A stretch of 64,000 nucleotides of DNA from Albugo candida (lineage: Eukaryota; Oomycota; Peronosporomycetes; Albuginales). How positions within the stretch are numbered: position 1 is the first letter of the stretch; each line of letters begins with the position of its first letter. The DNA is taken from the NCBI GenBank assembly GCA_040437565.1, contig JBDOQK010000024.1, positions 310,001-374,000 of the forward strand. The letters are read 5' to 3'. The translations under genes were made by a program, and so were the position numbers. The notes under the pieces were generated by a model, which was not told the DNA's origin, searched no databases, and worked only from the letters and a program-made list of their open reading frames with translations. Positions 45,465-56,200 of this stretch are shown in pieces.

Positions 45465-46139
45465 ATGCTCCTCTCGTCCAATTTCCTCTCAATCTTGCTT
45501 GTTGCACGATTATTCCAGGTCGGGGCCGCCCGAGAGCCTCAATGTCAAGCTGTCGTTCTTCCCGATATGGATTTCACTGGAGATGACCTCATGCACATTG
45601 CCCGGATTGACCAATCAGTCTGTTGTGAGACTTGTTACAATTATGCACAATGCACAGCGTATACATTTGTGGAAAATGAGAATGGAACTTCGCTCTGCTA
45701 CTTAAAATCGGGTTCAGACAATCGAAAACCGAAAGAAGGCGCAATCTCTGCTATTGTGAACAAAAACATGACATCGTCATGTCCGAATATGCTTGGTGGC
45801 ACTTGTGCGGACGAGACGCATTGCTGTCAACAAGGATACTGTTTCCCGAATGGAAATATCATTTTCAGCTGTCTTCTACCGCCAGCAAAATGCTCTTCTC
45901 AGATGACAAATTATGATCTACCTGGTAACGATCTGCAGCAAGCAATGTATGGGATCTCGCCAGATACGTGTTGTGATGTATGTGCCTCAACATCAGGATG
46001 TGTCGCGTATACTTATGTGACCGGAGAAACAGGATGTTATTTGAAGAAATCGCTTGGCGAGAAGGTGTGGAAAGTAGGAGCAGTGACAGGTTTCGTGACT
46101 GCAACTCCCCCAGTCATGGAAAATCCGAGTTTGCAGTAG
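45465..46139 (+). CDS. Secreted protein with two PAN/Apple-like domains
   Basis: 224 residues in one exon. A signal peptide covers about residues 1-22 (MLLSSNFLSILLVARLFQVG). Two cysteine-rich Apple/PAN-like modules follow. The first (about 27-95) contains CCETCYNYAQCTAYTFVE and CYLKSG. The second (about 140-212) contains CCDVCASTSGCVAYTYVTGE and CYLKKS. A short Cys-rich linker (CADETHCCQQGYCF) lies between them. PAN/Apple modules bind proteins or carbohydrates. In oomycetes such modules occur in cell-wall and cellulose-binding proteins (CBEL type), but the CBM1 cellulose-binding domain of CBEL is not evident here. Likely extracellular or wall-associated, possibly at the host interface. Confidence 0.88.
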   Translation: MLLSSNFLSILLVARLFQVGAAREPQCQAVVLPDMDFTGDDLMHIARIDQSVCCETCYNYAQCTAYTFVENENGTSLCYLKSGSDNRKPKEGAISAIVNKNMTSSCPNMLGGTCADETHCCQQGYCFPNGNIIFSCLLPPAKCSSQMTNYDLPGNDLQQAMYGISPDTCCDVCASTSGCVAYTYVTGETGCYLKKSLGEKVWKVGAVTGFVTATPPVMENPSLQ

Positions 46140-46397
46140 CCCTTTACTCAATTTTGTTGCTAATCAATACACTCAATAAAGAGGAGATATCGCGACACCT
46201 TTCTATGTCAAAACACTTTGATTCAAAACTTTTCTACGAGCTGTTTTACGCGATAGAAATCCCATGCTTCTGAATGCTGCAGCCCGCACCTTCCCGGGCT
46301 ACCTGGGTGCTCTCATACATTCTGTTGCATCAGGTATGATGATACGTGCTTCGCGTATAATTATAAGTCGAAACGTCACTGGGCCGAACAAATCCTG

Positions 46398-48348
46398 ATG
46401 CAGCCTTCACGCCCGCTGGACGTTGTGTATGGTAAGAACAGCGTACTTAGGCTTTTAGCTCCAACCTCGACAATACTGCATGTTAGATCCATTGTATACG
46501 ACCAATACGTCTCACAGTAAATACCAAGGACATAAACGGAATGGGGTGGCAACAAAGCGACCAATTTCTGCCAAGAACAATTCCAATCTTGTTTCGGGTC
46601 CAGAGCGTCACAGATACTTTTGCCGCCCTGTTCTCCCTCATTTACGAGCAGAACCTCCAGAGGTACTATATGCCTCAGCACAAGATCCACGCAGCGATGT
46701 GGGCGTCTCTGAGGATCGACCAATTTCGACGCGGTCCATTGGCATGCAGACAATGTATCGAGATTCTCAAGCGCAAACGGACCCATTCTCTCCCGAGTAC
46801 ACATTGCAGGAGGGTGTGGCTCCGGAAATTGAGTCTCTTACGAGTCTACGATACCGCAAAGGCCTTCCGGTTACTCAGGCTGAGATGCGCTTGATTGAGC
46901 ATAATAGAAAGAAGAAAGCTTTGAGGAAGGTACTACCTCCAATGTCGGATGAAGCCTCTCTGGTACTTCGAAAGCGCATGATGGAGGCGCAAGAACTTAT
47001 GGACATGAGATTTCGAGAGAGCGAAATTGATGAGGCTCATGCTCGTCGTATTGAAGCGTTGAAAATATCGTTGGTTGAACGGCAAAAACAGAGCGATGTT
47101 GTAAGCGCGAAGCGTATGAAAAAACTCGAACAAAAATTAATGGCTGAGAAGGAATCCGTAATGATGAAAACCCAGCACGAACGCATTAAAGAACTTCGGA
47201 AGATCGCGAACAAGCGACAACGTTTGCAAAATCTGATATTCCAAGAAAACAAAAAACGAGACCTCATCGAGGAATATGCTGATTACGCTTCCCCGGTATA
47301 CGCTCCGCAGATGCGAAATGGAAATTTGATTAGAAAGTCTCCAGTTCCAGATGTTCAGTTCACGGATCATCAGCTCACGACGGTGGAAGGTTTGAAAGAG
47401 CTTGAGAAACAACTTCTTACAAGTTCGCCTAAATACCAACTTATGAAGGGGGCTCTCTTCGATAAAAAGGGCCGAGATCAACAAACAATAGAGACACATC
47501 TTATCAAGGCGGACAGAGCTATCAACAAATCACCCTTCCAAGAAATTGAGAGCGTATCGTCATGTCATCACTCCTTCACACGACATCACCGAGCGGTTCA
47601 AAAACGACCATCGACCCCAGATTATGCGTCTCAAATCGCTGAATCAGAAGACGAAGTCAACGCGTTGAGACTGTTACAGCGTCTCATTCGTGGCCGTGCG
47701 GTTCAAAATACGATGTACGAGGGAAAACAACGGCGAGCCGAACTGATCGCAGAACTCCGTGAAAGTGACCAAGCCGGACGTTATCTTTCGGGTAGCTTCC
47801 AAGTAGAAGCAGAGGAAACAGAAATCACCAAATGTGCTTTCTCAAAGGTCGAGGGCGAAGTTGTGTCCGAAATGCTTGATGTGCTACAAAAAGAGCTAAT
47901 TCGTAACAAAGAAATCGAAAAAGTAAAGGAATTTGCACAAAAAGCCGCAGAAGATCGTCACCAAAGAGAAATAGAGGAAGGAGCACGGAGGCAATTGGAA
48001 GATCTCGCACGTGCTCGTCACGACCACATGTTTTCTTTTGTCACAAAGGTGCATCAGAGCACTGCTGACGATTATCTCGACAACATCGTGGAACATGCTG
48101 TTGAGGAGTTATCTCACCGAGACTTGGTCATACAATCAATTGTTATGACAAATGTGATAGAGCCCATTCTGAGCAAAGTGGAGGAGAAAAACTCGGAGGA
48201 TTTGATTGTGAAAGATTTGGTATCGTCGCTTTTATTTCCGACTGTGCGAAATCGTCATTCAAAGCGTCAAGCAGAGTCAGAAATGCGTAAATACACAGCA
48301 GCCACTCAATCAGTCGTGGTAGAATTATTACAAGCGATGGGGATCTGA
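46398..48348 (+). CDS. CFAP91: Cilia- and flagella-associated protein 91 (CFAP91/MAATS1)
   Basis: Exons 46398-46431 and 46487-48348 with a 55-nt intron give 631 residues. The first exon (MQPSRPLDVVY) joins to DPLYTT to make the RPLDxxYDPL motif seen at the start of the family. Further matches are SIGMQTMYRDSQAQTDPFSP, PEIESLTSLRYRKGLPVTQA and the ERHRYFCRPVLP segment. The rest is long charged coiled coil. An IQ-like stretch (ALRLLQRLIRGRAVQN) is near residue 410. CFAP91 helps anchor radial spokes and the calmodulin complex to axonemal doublets, so its presence implies a motile flagellum, as in oomycete zoospores. Without the first exon the gene would start at an internal Met at 46480. The last ~36 codons recur in a paralogous fragment at 51273-51382. 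Confidence 0.92.
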
Positions 48349-48720
48349 TGACATGAAATTCTTTCTTTGATACGGTTCAAATCAACCTATAGAAAAGATA
48401 CCAAGTGTAAACTTTTGTTTACAGTCAATAAATCGTATGGTCCAATTATGGGGTTTTCTTGCCTAATAGGAAATGCTATCTTTCTTTATGCATTGTGGAA
48501 ATATATGCTTTTGAATCAACAATCATTGTAGATATCCCAGGTAGTTTCTGATCGACTGTGCATCGTTCAACATGCATGCGAACCCGCCATCTTCGCAGCT
48601 TTCTCAACGAGTCAAACAGTAATGATACAATGATAGAGGCAAAGAGGTTTATTTGAGTTCTTTAGAATTAAGTGCAAGTCAATAGTGATGATCATAGCTT
48701 AACCTATTTGATAGTAAGCC
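48349..48720. other. Convergent 3' intergenic region
   Basis: Between the CFAP91 stop and the stop of the minus-strand secreted-type gene. It is part of the tandem duplication (counterpart about 51383-51760). No gene seen. Confidence 0.5.
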
Positions 48721-49632
48721 TCAAGCCAACTTGTTTTCAATGTACTTATTCATCCGCTCAAGAACCAAAATTCTGAATTGCTCGTCGTGGATGTCACTTA
48801 TCACCTTATCACCATACGTCCCTTTCATTGCCATTAGTCGAATCAACTTCGGGTTAAACATCGCTAGTGCTGCCTTCATGTTCAGGGAGCAAAATCCATC
48901 CTTGTCCTCAAAACGAATTTCTTCTACCTTATTGGAATTATTCAGATGCAATGCAACATTTAATCCATGCTGATTTCTGATTCCTCTTAGTTTAGACAAT
49001 GCATCAACTCCAGCAGTATTCAAAATGACGAAAAGCTCTGGGAAATTTCCAACTGTAATACGATCTACGCCGATTACTTCGACACGTATATTCACACGTG
49101 TTAATTTCTCTTGGAGCAACTTGAATTGCAAGATAGAATGCTTCGGATCAGAGTCTACTTCCGAGGTGAAGTCCTGAGGATTGCTTTTTTCCAAATGATA
49201 CCCTTGTGCCCAAAAGATTTCAGACACACGCTGAAGTTTGGACTCACCAATCTTTTCAATGGCTAGAGCGAGATCCGTGCTTGGTCCCATGATCAAAATA
49301 CGATATGGTGTGTGCACATCCAGTACAATTTCAATGTGAATTGGCAGAAAGCCTAACTTCCACTGCTCATCCGCAAGGACCCTATGAAAAATTGATACTA
49401 AAAAAGGCTTCGCCGTATCAAAGGAATCCCTGACGTATATATAAAGAGCGCGCCCACAGGATTTCAAGAAATAAGGATCTCTTGCCAACAACGCCATTGC
49501 ATGATATCCACTAGATTCCCCGGGTTCCATAATCACTAGGCATTGCATGCGTTCTCGACAACTATAGATGAAAGGCATCAGACGAAGTACCCATACACAC
49601 ACGAGCTGGAAACGGAGCTTTGAACGAGCCAT
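48721..49632 (-). CDS. Secreted-type protein of unknown function
   Basis: 303 residues from the ATG at 49632 (MARSKLRFQLVCVWVLRLMP). The N-terminus has a basic start and a hydrophobic core, consistent with a signal peptide to about residue 25; the frame is also open upstream to 49701 without an ATG. The mature part has no RxLR or CHxC motif that I can see. It is mixed alpha/beta in look, with segments such as CLVIMEPGESSGYHAMALLA and VLERMNKYIENKLA at the end. No membrane segment after the N-terminus. No family recognised. A broken paralogue lies about 3.04 kb away in the same orientation, so the gene sits in a recently duplicating block, a pattern common for lineage-specific secreted genes in oomycetes. 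A role in host interaction is only a guess. Confidence 0.7.
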   Translation of the reverse strand: MARSKLRFQLVCVWVLRLMPFIYSCRERMQCLVIMEPGESSGYHAMALLARDPYFLKSCGRALYIYVRDSFDTAKPFLVSIFHRVLADEQWKLGFLPIHIEIVLDVHTPYRILIMGPSTDLALAIEKIGESKLQRVSEIFWAQGYHLEKSNPQDFTSEVDSDPKHSILQFKLLQEKLTRVNIRVEVIGVDRITVGNFPELFVILNTAGVDALSKLRGIRNQHGLNVALHLNNSNKVEEIRFEDKDGFCSLNMKAALAMFNPKLIRLMAMKGTYGDKVISDIHDEQFRILVLERMNKYIENKLA

Positions 49633-51172
49633 CGAATGTGGTAGAGTTGACAGTTGATAGTGGGTTGCGTTTTTGATAGCAAAAGTAAACGTGAGTGCCA
49701 AATGATCAGTTCACTCTTACACAAGCACGCGCCAGTGGATTTTGCTCGCTTTGTACACGTAATCAATTGCAACGGAATCCAAGAAATCGAATAGCACGAG
49801 AGCATTACAAACAGGTCGAAGCGATGGGAAAGGTGCGCTTCTGCGATCATAAACTTTTAGAATTTGTTTTGTCGTTCGAATATACTCACGATATCATTCA
49901 TTACGTCTATGTATAGACTTTGGCACATTATCTTGCGATATGACGTGATGAAGAAATACAGTAGAAAGTATATCTCAACCCTTTGTTGATGTATCGTACG
50001 CGGAAAGGCGGATTATCCACGTCGAGAATGACTTCTATAAATGCATTTGCAACGTTTCTGTTTTCGAAACATTATTAAGGTACCTATCATTTCAACGCGT
50101 TTGTGTGGTCTCAAAGTACCCGCTGCACTTCTACCGACTATTTGTAAAAATGCTATCGGAAGTGCGCATCTCATCTGCGTGTCCTTACGCACAAAGGTGT
50201 CAGCGTCCAACTTCACAATGGCGCTTGTTGTCGTGAGATCCGGAAGTGACTTAATGACCGATTTTCTTTGTCCACATATTCCAATCAGTCGTCTGAGCCG
50301 GACACTTTCTCCTTGAGCTGCCGCTGACGATTACGCATCACGTCGCAAATATTCGTCGACTCGGATGTGTATTTATCACAGACAGATCCCTTTCTTGCAA
50401 CTTGCTTCGATCTTCAGACTTTCTGTAACTTCCCTTGTGCACATGCTAATAAGCACTCTTTTTCTCATTTGTAAGTGGCGTCTCGCTTGGAATCGAAGCT
50501 AAACAACATATGCAAATCATACCCAACGTTTGAGCTTTCTTGGCGTGCACTATTGGAGCAGAGCAGTGCATCTCTTAAAACTAGTAGCATTTCAGAGATG
50601 AAGCGTCCACGACTATTGAGGAACGTAATGCTACAATACTTCTAACGCTCCCTAATTATTTTTAAAGTTGACTTATAAGAATCAAAAACCAACGTGCGAT
50701 ATGTAATCAAAACTTGTGGCTGTTTCGAACGAGGTATGCTTTGCGATATCGCAAACTAAGAGTTCCAAGAAAAGCAGCGTATGATCGACAGGTAGTGACG
50801 ACAATACCCTCTATCGAGTGGTTCCCGATCCCTGCCATATTCGTCAAAACCAGTACTTTGTCGTTTACTTGAGCCACATTCATTGAGGGCAAAGGCACCA
50901 ATTTGTCGTTTGTTGAAGCCGTGCACATTGACTCAAACGTACAACGCTTGACTGGTATTTATACCTGCTTTCCTATGTTCCGACTCACTGCGTCTACACC
51001 TCGTTGATCTTTGTATGCATTTGGAGGCAATTGAATCAGGCTTGTAGCTATTTGAAAGGAAGGGATGCTACGCTGCTGGCTCCACTATGCTGATCTTTAA
51101 TTGAAGCCATTTCCTTCTATCTACGTTGCCACTTAAGCGAACAATTTATAAGTGGCAAGTTGTATAATTTGT
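49633..51172. other. Intergenic region with repeat R3 and the inverted 107-bp block
   Basis: 49633-50130 belongs to the tandem duplication (counterpart 52672-53175). 50080-50950 is the third R3 locus. On its minus strand it still shows coding-like stretches (DADTFVRKDTQMRCALPIAF and VAQVNDKVLVLTNMAGIGNH). 51066-51172 is the inverted copy of 27190-27296. No intact gene. Confidence 0.6.
50080..50950. repeat. Dispersed repeat R3, modules P (+) and Q (+)
   Basis: Best preserved of the three R3 loci. P (50080-50460) and Q (50460-50950) are co-oriented here, whereas at 28400-29310 P is inverted. The minus strand carries the longest uninterrupted peptides of the family, ending AGTLRPHKRVEMIGTLIMF; the same peptide end appears as AGTLRSHNRVKMIGTFIMF on the minus strand near 53110-53180. 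Confidence 0.65.
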
Positions 51173-51272
51173 NNNNNNNNNNNNNNNNNNNNNNNNNNNN
51201 NNNNNNNNNNNNNNNNNNNNNNNNNNNNNNNNNNNNNNNNNNNNNNNNNNNNNNNNNNNNNNNNNNNNNNNN

Positions 51273-51382
51273 CGACTGTGCGAAATCGTCATTCAAAGCG
51301 TCAAGCAGAGTCAGAAATGCGTAAATACACGGTAGCCACTCAATCAGTCGTGGTCGAATCATTGCAAGCTATGGGGATCTGA
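51273..51382 (+). pseudogene. CFAP91 3'-end fragment
   Basis: Encodes the last ~36 residues of CFAP91 (TVRNRHSKRQAESEMRKYTV) and the same C-terminus QAMGI before the stop. It differs from 48239-48348 by several substitutions, mostly silent. It starts at the N gap, so the rest of the copy is missing or was never duplicated. It marks one edge of the tandem duplication. Confidence 0.85.
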
Positions 51383-51779
51383 TCACGTGAAGTTCAATCT
51401 TCGATATGGTTCAGGTCGAACTATAAAAAGATATTTAGTGGAAGCTATTGATCTCTGTCAATACATTGTGTAGTCTAAGTATGTTGTTTCTTCCCTACTT
51501 TTGCAAATGCCATCTTTCTTTGTGCACAGTGGAAATAGCCGTATAATCGATGCAGGTATCCCAGATAGGTTCGACCCGATTTTGGGCACGAGAATGCACC
51601 CGGTCAAGATACATGCGAACTGATTCCCTTACGGCTTCATCCACGAGCAAAAAAATAAATGGACATTGATAGAGGCAAACAGGTCTATTTCGGTCCTTTA
51701 GACATGTATACAAGTTACTATCAGTAATGAAGCCTTCACCTTCTTGATGAGTGAGCCTCGAGACGCCAACTTGTTCACG

Positions 51780-52671
51780 CACCAGTTTACGACTTAAGTT
51801 GTACCCTTTCATCATATCAAGAACCAAACCTTCGAATTCCGAATAATGGATTCCAGGTATTATCTCTGCGTAAGCAACGTAGAAATTGGATTTGAATCCG
51901 ACGAATACTTTACGTTCTGACGTACTAACAAAGACGTCCGGTGAAACATCACCAATGCAGTCACGATGGTATGGACCTTAATGCATTCTCTTGAACAAAA
52001 TTGAATGACGTTGACACAAGACATATTGCACCTGTAGGTCTGAACTTGCGTAAGTACTTTGAAGCAGAATTGTTGTTTTTACCTAGCTGGTGGAACAACT
52101 TTGGCAATTTTTTTCGAAATCGTGTGAGTGCGTAATTGCTTTTGAGATTTGTATACAGAAGTTTGAATTTGAGTCGGATCGATTTATGCTGTAGGACAGA
52201 TACCAACGAATTCATGTCCATTTTTAAGTGGGAGGATATGAGATACTCACCACTGACAACGATTTCTTTAACAGCATTTCTCAGTTTGGTCTCATGAACA
52301 TCTTTAATGGCGTCTGCTAGGTCCTTGAACGGTCTCATGATCAAAACACGAGCGGATATAGATATTTCCAGTGTTGTTTTGATATCAGATGACGTTTTGC
52401 CTAGGCGCCAATCGACTTCATTAGGGGATTGTTGAAAAATTATGTCCAGAAAGGAAAGAGCTTCTCCAGAGGAATCGTGTGTATACAAGCCGGACCCGCA
52501 TTCTTCAATGAACTGCGAATACCTTGCTAATAGTGCAATTGCAGAATATCCAGTAGGTTCCCCGGGTTCCACAATCACTAGACATTTGATGACTGCTTAA
52601 CAAAAGTTGGAATGCATAAGACACAGTGCCCATACACACAAGAGCTGGAAGCTGAGCTTGGAACGAACCAT
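51780..52671 (-). pseudogene. Broken paralogue of the secreted-type protein
   Basis: Starts MVRSKLSFQLLCVWALCLMH (intact gene: MARSKLRFQLVCVWVLRLMP) but meets a TAA after residue 24, then continues in frame as CLVIVEPGEPTGYSAIALLA to RSIPS at 51961. Similarity to the C-terminus of the intact copy resumes in another frame (HYSEFEGLVLDMMKGYN, matching HDEQFRILVLERMNKYI). With a stop inside the signal peptide region and a later frame change it cannot make the full protein. A short intron removing the stop is not supported by GT-AG sites that I could see. Confidence 0.75.
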
Positions 52672-53210
52672 TGGATGTTGTAGAGTTTGCAGTTGATAGT
52701 GGGTTGCGTTCTTGATGGCAAAAGTAAAAATGAATGCTCAAGTAGCAGTTCACTCTCACACAAGCACGTACCAATGGATTTTGCTCGCTTTGTACACGTA
52801 ATTATTTGCAGCGGAATCTAAGGAATCGAACAGTACGACAGCAACAGGTCGAAGCGATGAGAAAGGTGCGCTTGTGTGCGATCAGAAACTGAATCCTGTG
52901 ACTTTATAATATGTTTTGTCATTCAAATATACTCACAATTGCATTCGCTACCTCTATGTATGAACATTTCGCATATTATCATGACTTGATGAAGATATTC
53001 AGTAGAGTGCATATATCCATCCTTTTTTGACGTATCTTAATCGAGCACCGTATCCTGAATCGCGGCTTATCCAGGTTTGGGAATAAATAAATTTGCAACG
53101 ATTCTGTCTTTAAAACATTATGAAGGTACCTATCATTTTAACGCGGTTATGTGATCTCAAAGTACCCGCTGTACTTATAGAATCACTGGTTCTCTTACTA
53201 ACGCATACAA

Positions 53211-56200
53211 ATGCAAGTCGCGTCTGCTTTTCCGCGCGGAACGACGCCAGCAATCCGAAGCAAATCAGCGTCGCTGGAAAAGGATATATCTCATTCTCGA
53301 AAGCGTAATCATGATTGCGTAGATGACCAGGAAGAAGCACATAAACACGACATACTTTTCGGCCTAAAAGGTATCGCCCAAGCAAATAGCGATACGGCAT
53401 CAAAGCGATCCAACACCCCCTCTGGAAGCAAGAAAATGCGCGTAAAAATCCCAGAAAAGCATTTATCACGGGATACTCTCACAGAAAGTCATTTTGTCAA
53501 AGACAAAGTCGCTACCATCAATTTCAAAGTACAAAACACAATTTCATTCCTCTTCCACCTAACTGATGTATCTCCACATACTTCTAGTCTATCAAGTCCA
53601 ACATGCTCCTTCTTGGACTCATTCGCGAGATCACAGACACCGGTCTTCTCATCAGCTTACCGAGCAAGCTGAATGGATTTGTCCCTATTGAAGAGTGCTC
53701 CGATGAATTCCATGATCATATTCGTCCATCCAGTAGCTTCACAGTCTCAAAAGTCGCTTCCAAAGCCTCTAAATTAGCCTCACTGGATGCCATATTCTCC
53801 ATCAATCAATACGTTCCGTGCATCGTCTTGTCCAAATCCAAGGATGCCAAAGGCAAAAATCTCGTCCTCTCCATGCGATTATCCCTGCTTCACGCTGAAT
53901 ATACACCAAACAGCGTCAGAAAATCAATGACAATGTTCGGTACCGTCCAATCCATGGAGGATCAAGGCGCTGTGGTCAATCTCGGTATCCGTGGAATGCA
54001 TGCATTCGCTCCAAAAGCCCAACTCGTTTCTGCGTGTCCTGAAGACCCCGAATGCGCCAATGTGCAAATGGGACGGCAATATCTCTTTACTGTTTTGACT
54101 GTAAACACGCACACATCCACGGTCACTTTGAGTCCAGCGCGAAGTCAGACGATCAAAGCAGTCACCCGCGGTGATCATTTGACAATGAAACACATGCTTC
54201 CCGGTTTGCTGTTGAATGTGCGTGTGGAACAAGTGGTTTCCAATGGGCTTTTCGTCAATTTCCTTACCTTTTTCCATGGAACGGTCGATTGTAATCATAT
54301 TTCCCGACTCATTTTCCAGGATGGAAGCGATGATACAAAGACGTGGAATGCGTTGTTCAAAAAGGGAATTAAGTCTCGAGCTCGTATCATTGGCGTGGAT
54401 CCGACTGAGAAGAAGATCATGTTGTCTATGGCTTCCCATATTGTTCATTTGGATCACCCGCTTGATGCTCAAACGATGCCTGTTGGAAGTATCATTGACA
54501 CTGCGACTATCGAGCGAATCGATCCTGGGATTGGGATGCTTCTATCACTTCCGTTTCCTGAGCAAGTGGCTGCATCTTCCAAGAATCCAAAGCTTCCAGG
54601 ATACGTTCATATCTCCAATGTATCAGATGCTCACATTGATAAAAATTTGGATAAAAAGTATAGCATCGGTGACAATATACGTTGCCGCGTTATTGGATCA
54701 GCTTCGTTTGACAATATCGTGACCGTAAGTTGCAAAGAATCCTCATTATCACAGACAGTACTTCGACACTGCGATCTGAAGCCTGGTCAACAAGTGAAAG
54801 CCAAGATTCTGGCCATGAAAGATTGGGGAATTCTGTTGGAGATCAGTGAAGGCGTCCGCGGTTTGGTGACAACGCAGCACGTTCCATCCATGGTCGCATC
54901 GAAATTGCCCAAGTCGAAAGATACCATCGGGAAGTTCCAGCAAGGCCGGATGGTTGATGCTCAAGTATTGCATGTGGACACTGTCTCGAAGAAGACATTC
55001 CTTACTATGAAACGTGCATTGATGGAGTCCCAATTNNNNNNNNNNNNNNNNNNNNNNNNNNNNNNNNNNNNNNNNNNNNNNNNNNNNNNNNNNNNNNNNN
55101 NNNNNNNNNNNNNNNNNNNNNNNNNNNNNNNNNNNACTGCGACTATCGAGCGAATCGATCCTGGGATTGGGATGCTTCTATCACTTCCGTTTCCTGAGCA
55201 AGTGGCTGCATCTTCCAAGAATCCAAAGCTTCCAGGATACGTTCATATCTCCAATGTATCAGATGCTCACATTGATAAAAATTTGGATAAAAAGTATAGC
55301 ATCGGTGACAATATACGTTGCCGCGTTATTGGATCAGCTTCGTTTGACAATATCGTGACCGTAAGTTGCAAAGAATCCTCATTATCACAGACAGTACTTC
55401 GACACTGCGATCTGAAGCCTGGTCAACAAGTGAAAGCCAAGATTCTGGCCATGAAAGATTGGGGAATTCTGTTGGAGATCAGTGAAGGCGTCCGCGGTTT
55501 GGTGACAACGCAGCACGTTCCATCCATGGTCGCATCGAAATTGCCCAAGTCGAAAGATACCATCGGGAAGTTCCAGCAAGGCCGGATGGTTGATGCTCAA
55601 GTATTGCATGTGGACACTGTCTCGAAGAAGACATTCCTTACTATGAAACGTGCATTGATGGAGTCCCAATTCCCGATTCTGGCGACGTACAAGGGAGCCG
55701 AAAATGGTCTTGTGACGATGGGATACATCACCAAGATTGCTAAATACGGCGTGATTGTGAGCTTTTACGGCGGTGTCCACGGCCTGGTTCCGGCTTCCAC
55801 GCTGCATCAAGCTGGTATTGAATGCTTTGAAGATGCTTACACGCTTGGCCAAGTTGTTCGAGCTCGTGTGACGCAATGCGATGTGAAGAAACAACGTCTT
55901 CTGCTCTCACTCAACACCACAAACATACCGACGCAATCAAACACCAAAGACTCGGTAGTCGGCTCTATCATCCGTGACGTTCAGGTCACAGATGTCGATA
56001 TGGAGGAGCATGTGATCCGCGTGAAGACCCCACTTGGTGTCATTGGGAACGTAGCATTTGTGCATTTGACTGATTTTCCGCGGCACGCGTTCTTGGTTGA
56101 CATGATTCTCGCGTCCATCCGTAAAGGAGAACAATGGACTGGGCAAGAGTTTGTCGTGCTTTCTCAATCCTCGGATCAAGTTCTGGCGCTTAGCCGGAAG

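Larger units (their letters stand above)
51273..53175. repeat. Tandem segmental duplication, distal copy (source about 48239-50130)
   Basis: Offset to the source is about 3034 bp at the CFAP91 end, 3039 bp at the secreted-gene ATG and 3046 bp near 53143, so the order and orientation are fully conserved. It contains the CFAP91 tail, the 3' intergenic region, the secreted-type paralogue and its upstream region. Divergence is clearly higher than at the assembly artefacts, so this is a true duplication. Its right edge lies just before the RRP5 start codon. Confidence 0.85.

Noticed and set aside
46376-46804. Minus-strand 142-codon frame opposite the CFAP91 start
   Set aside because: Overlaps the well-supported CFAP91 exons and has no recognisable features.
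53924-54472. Long minus-strand frames opposite RRP5
   Set aside because: Shadow frames of the sense coding sequence; no family motifs.
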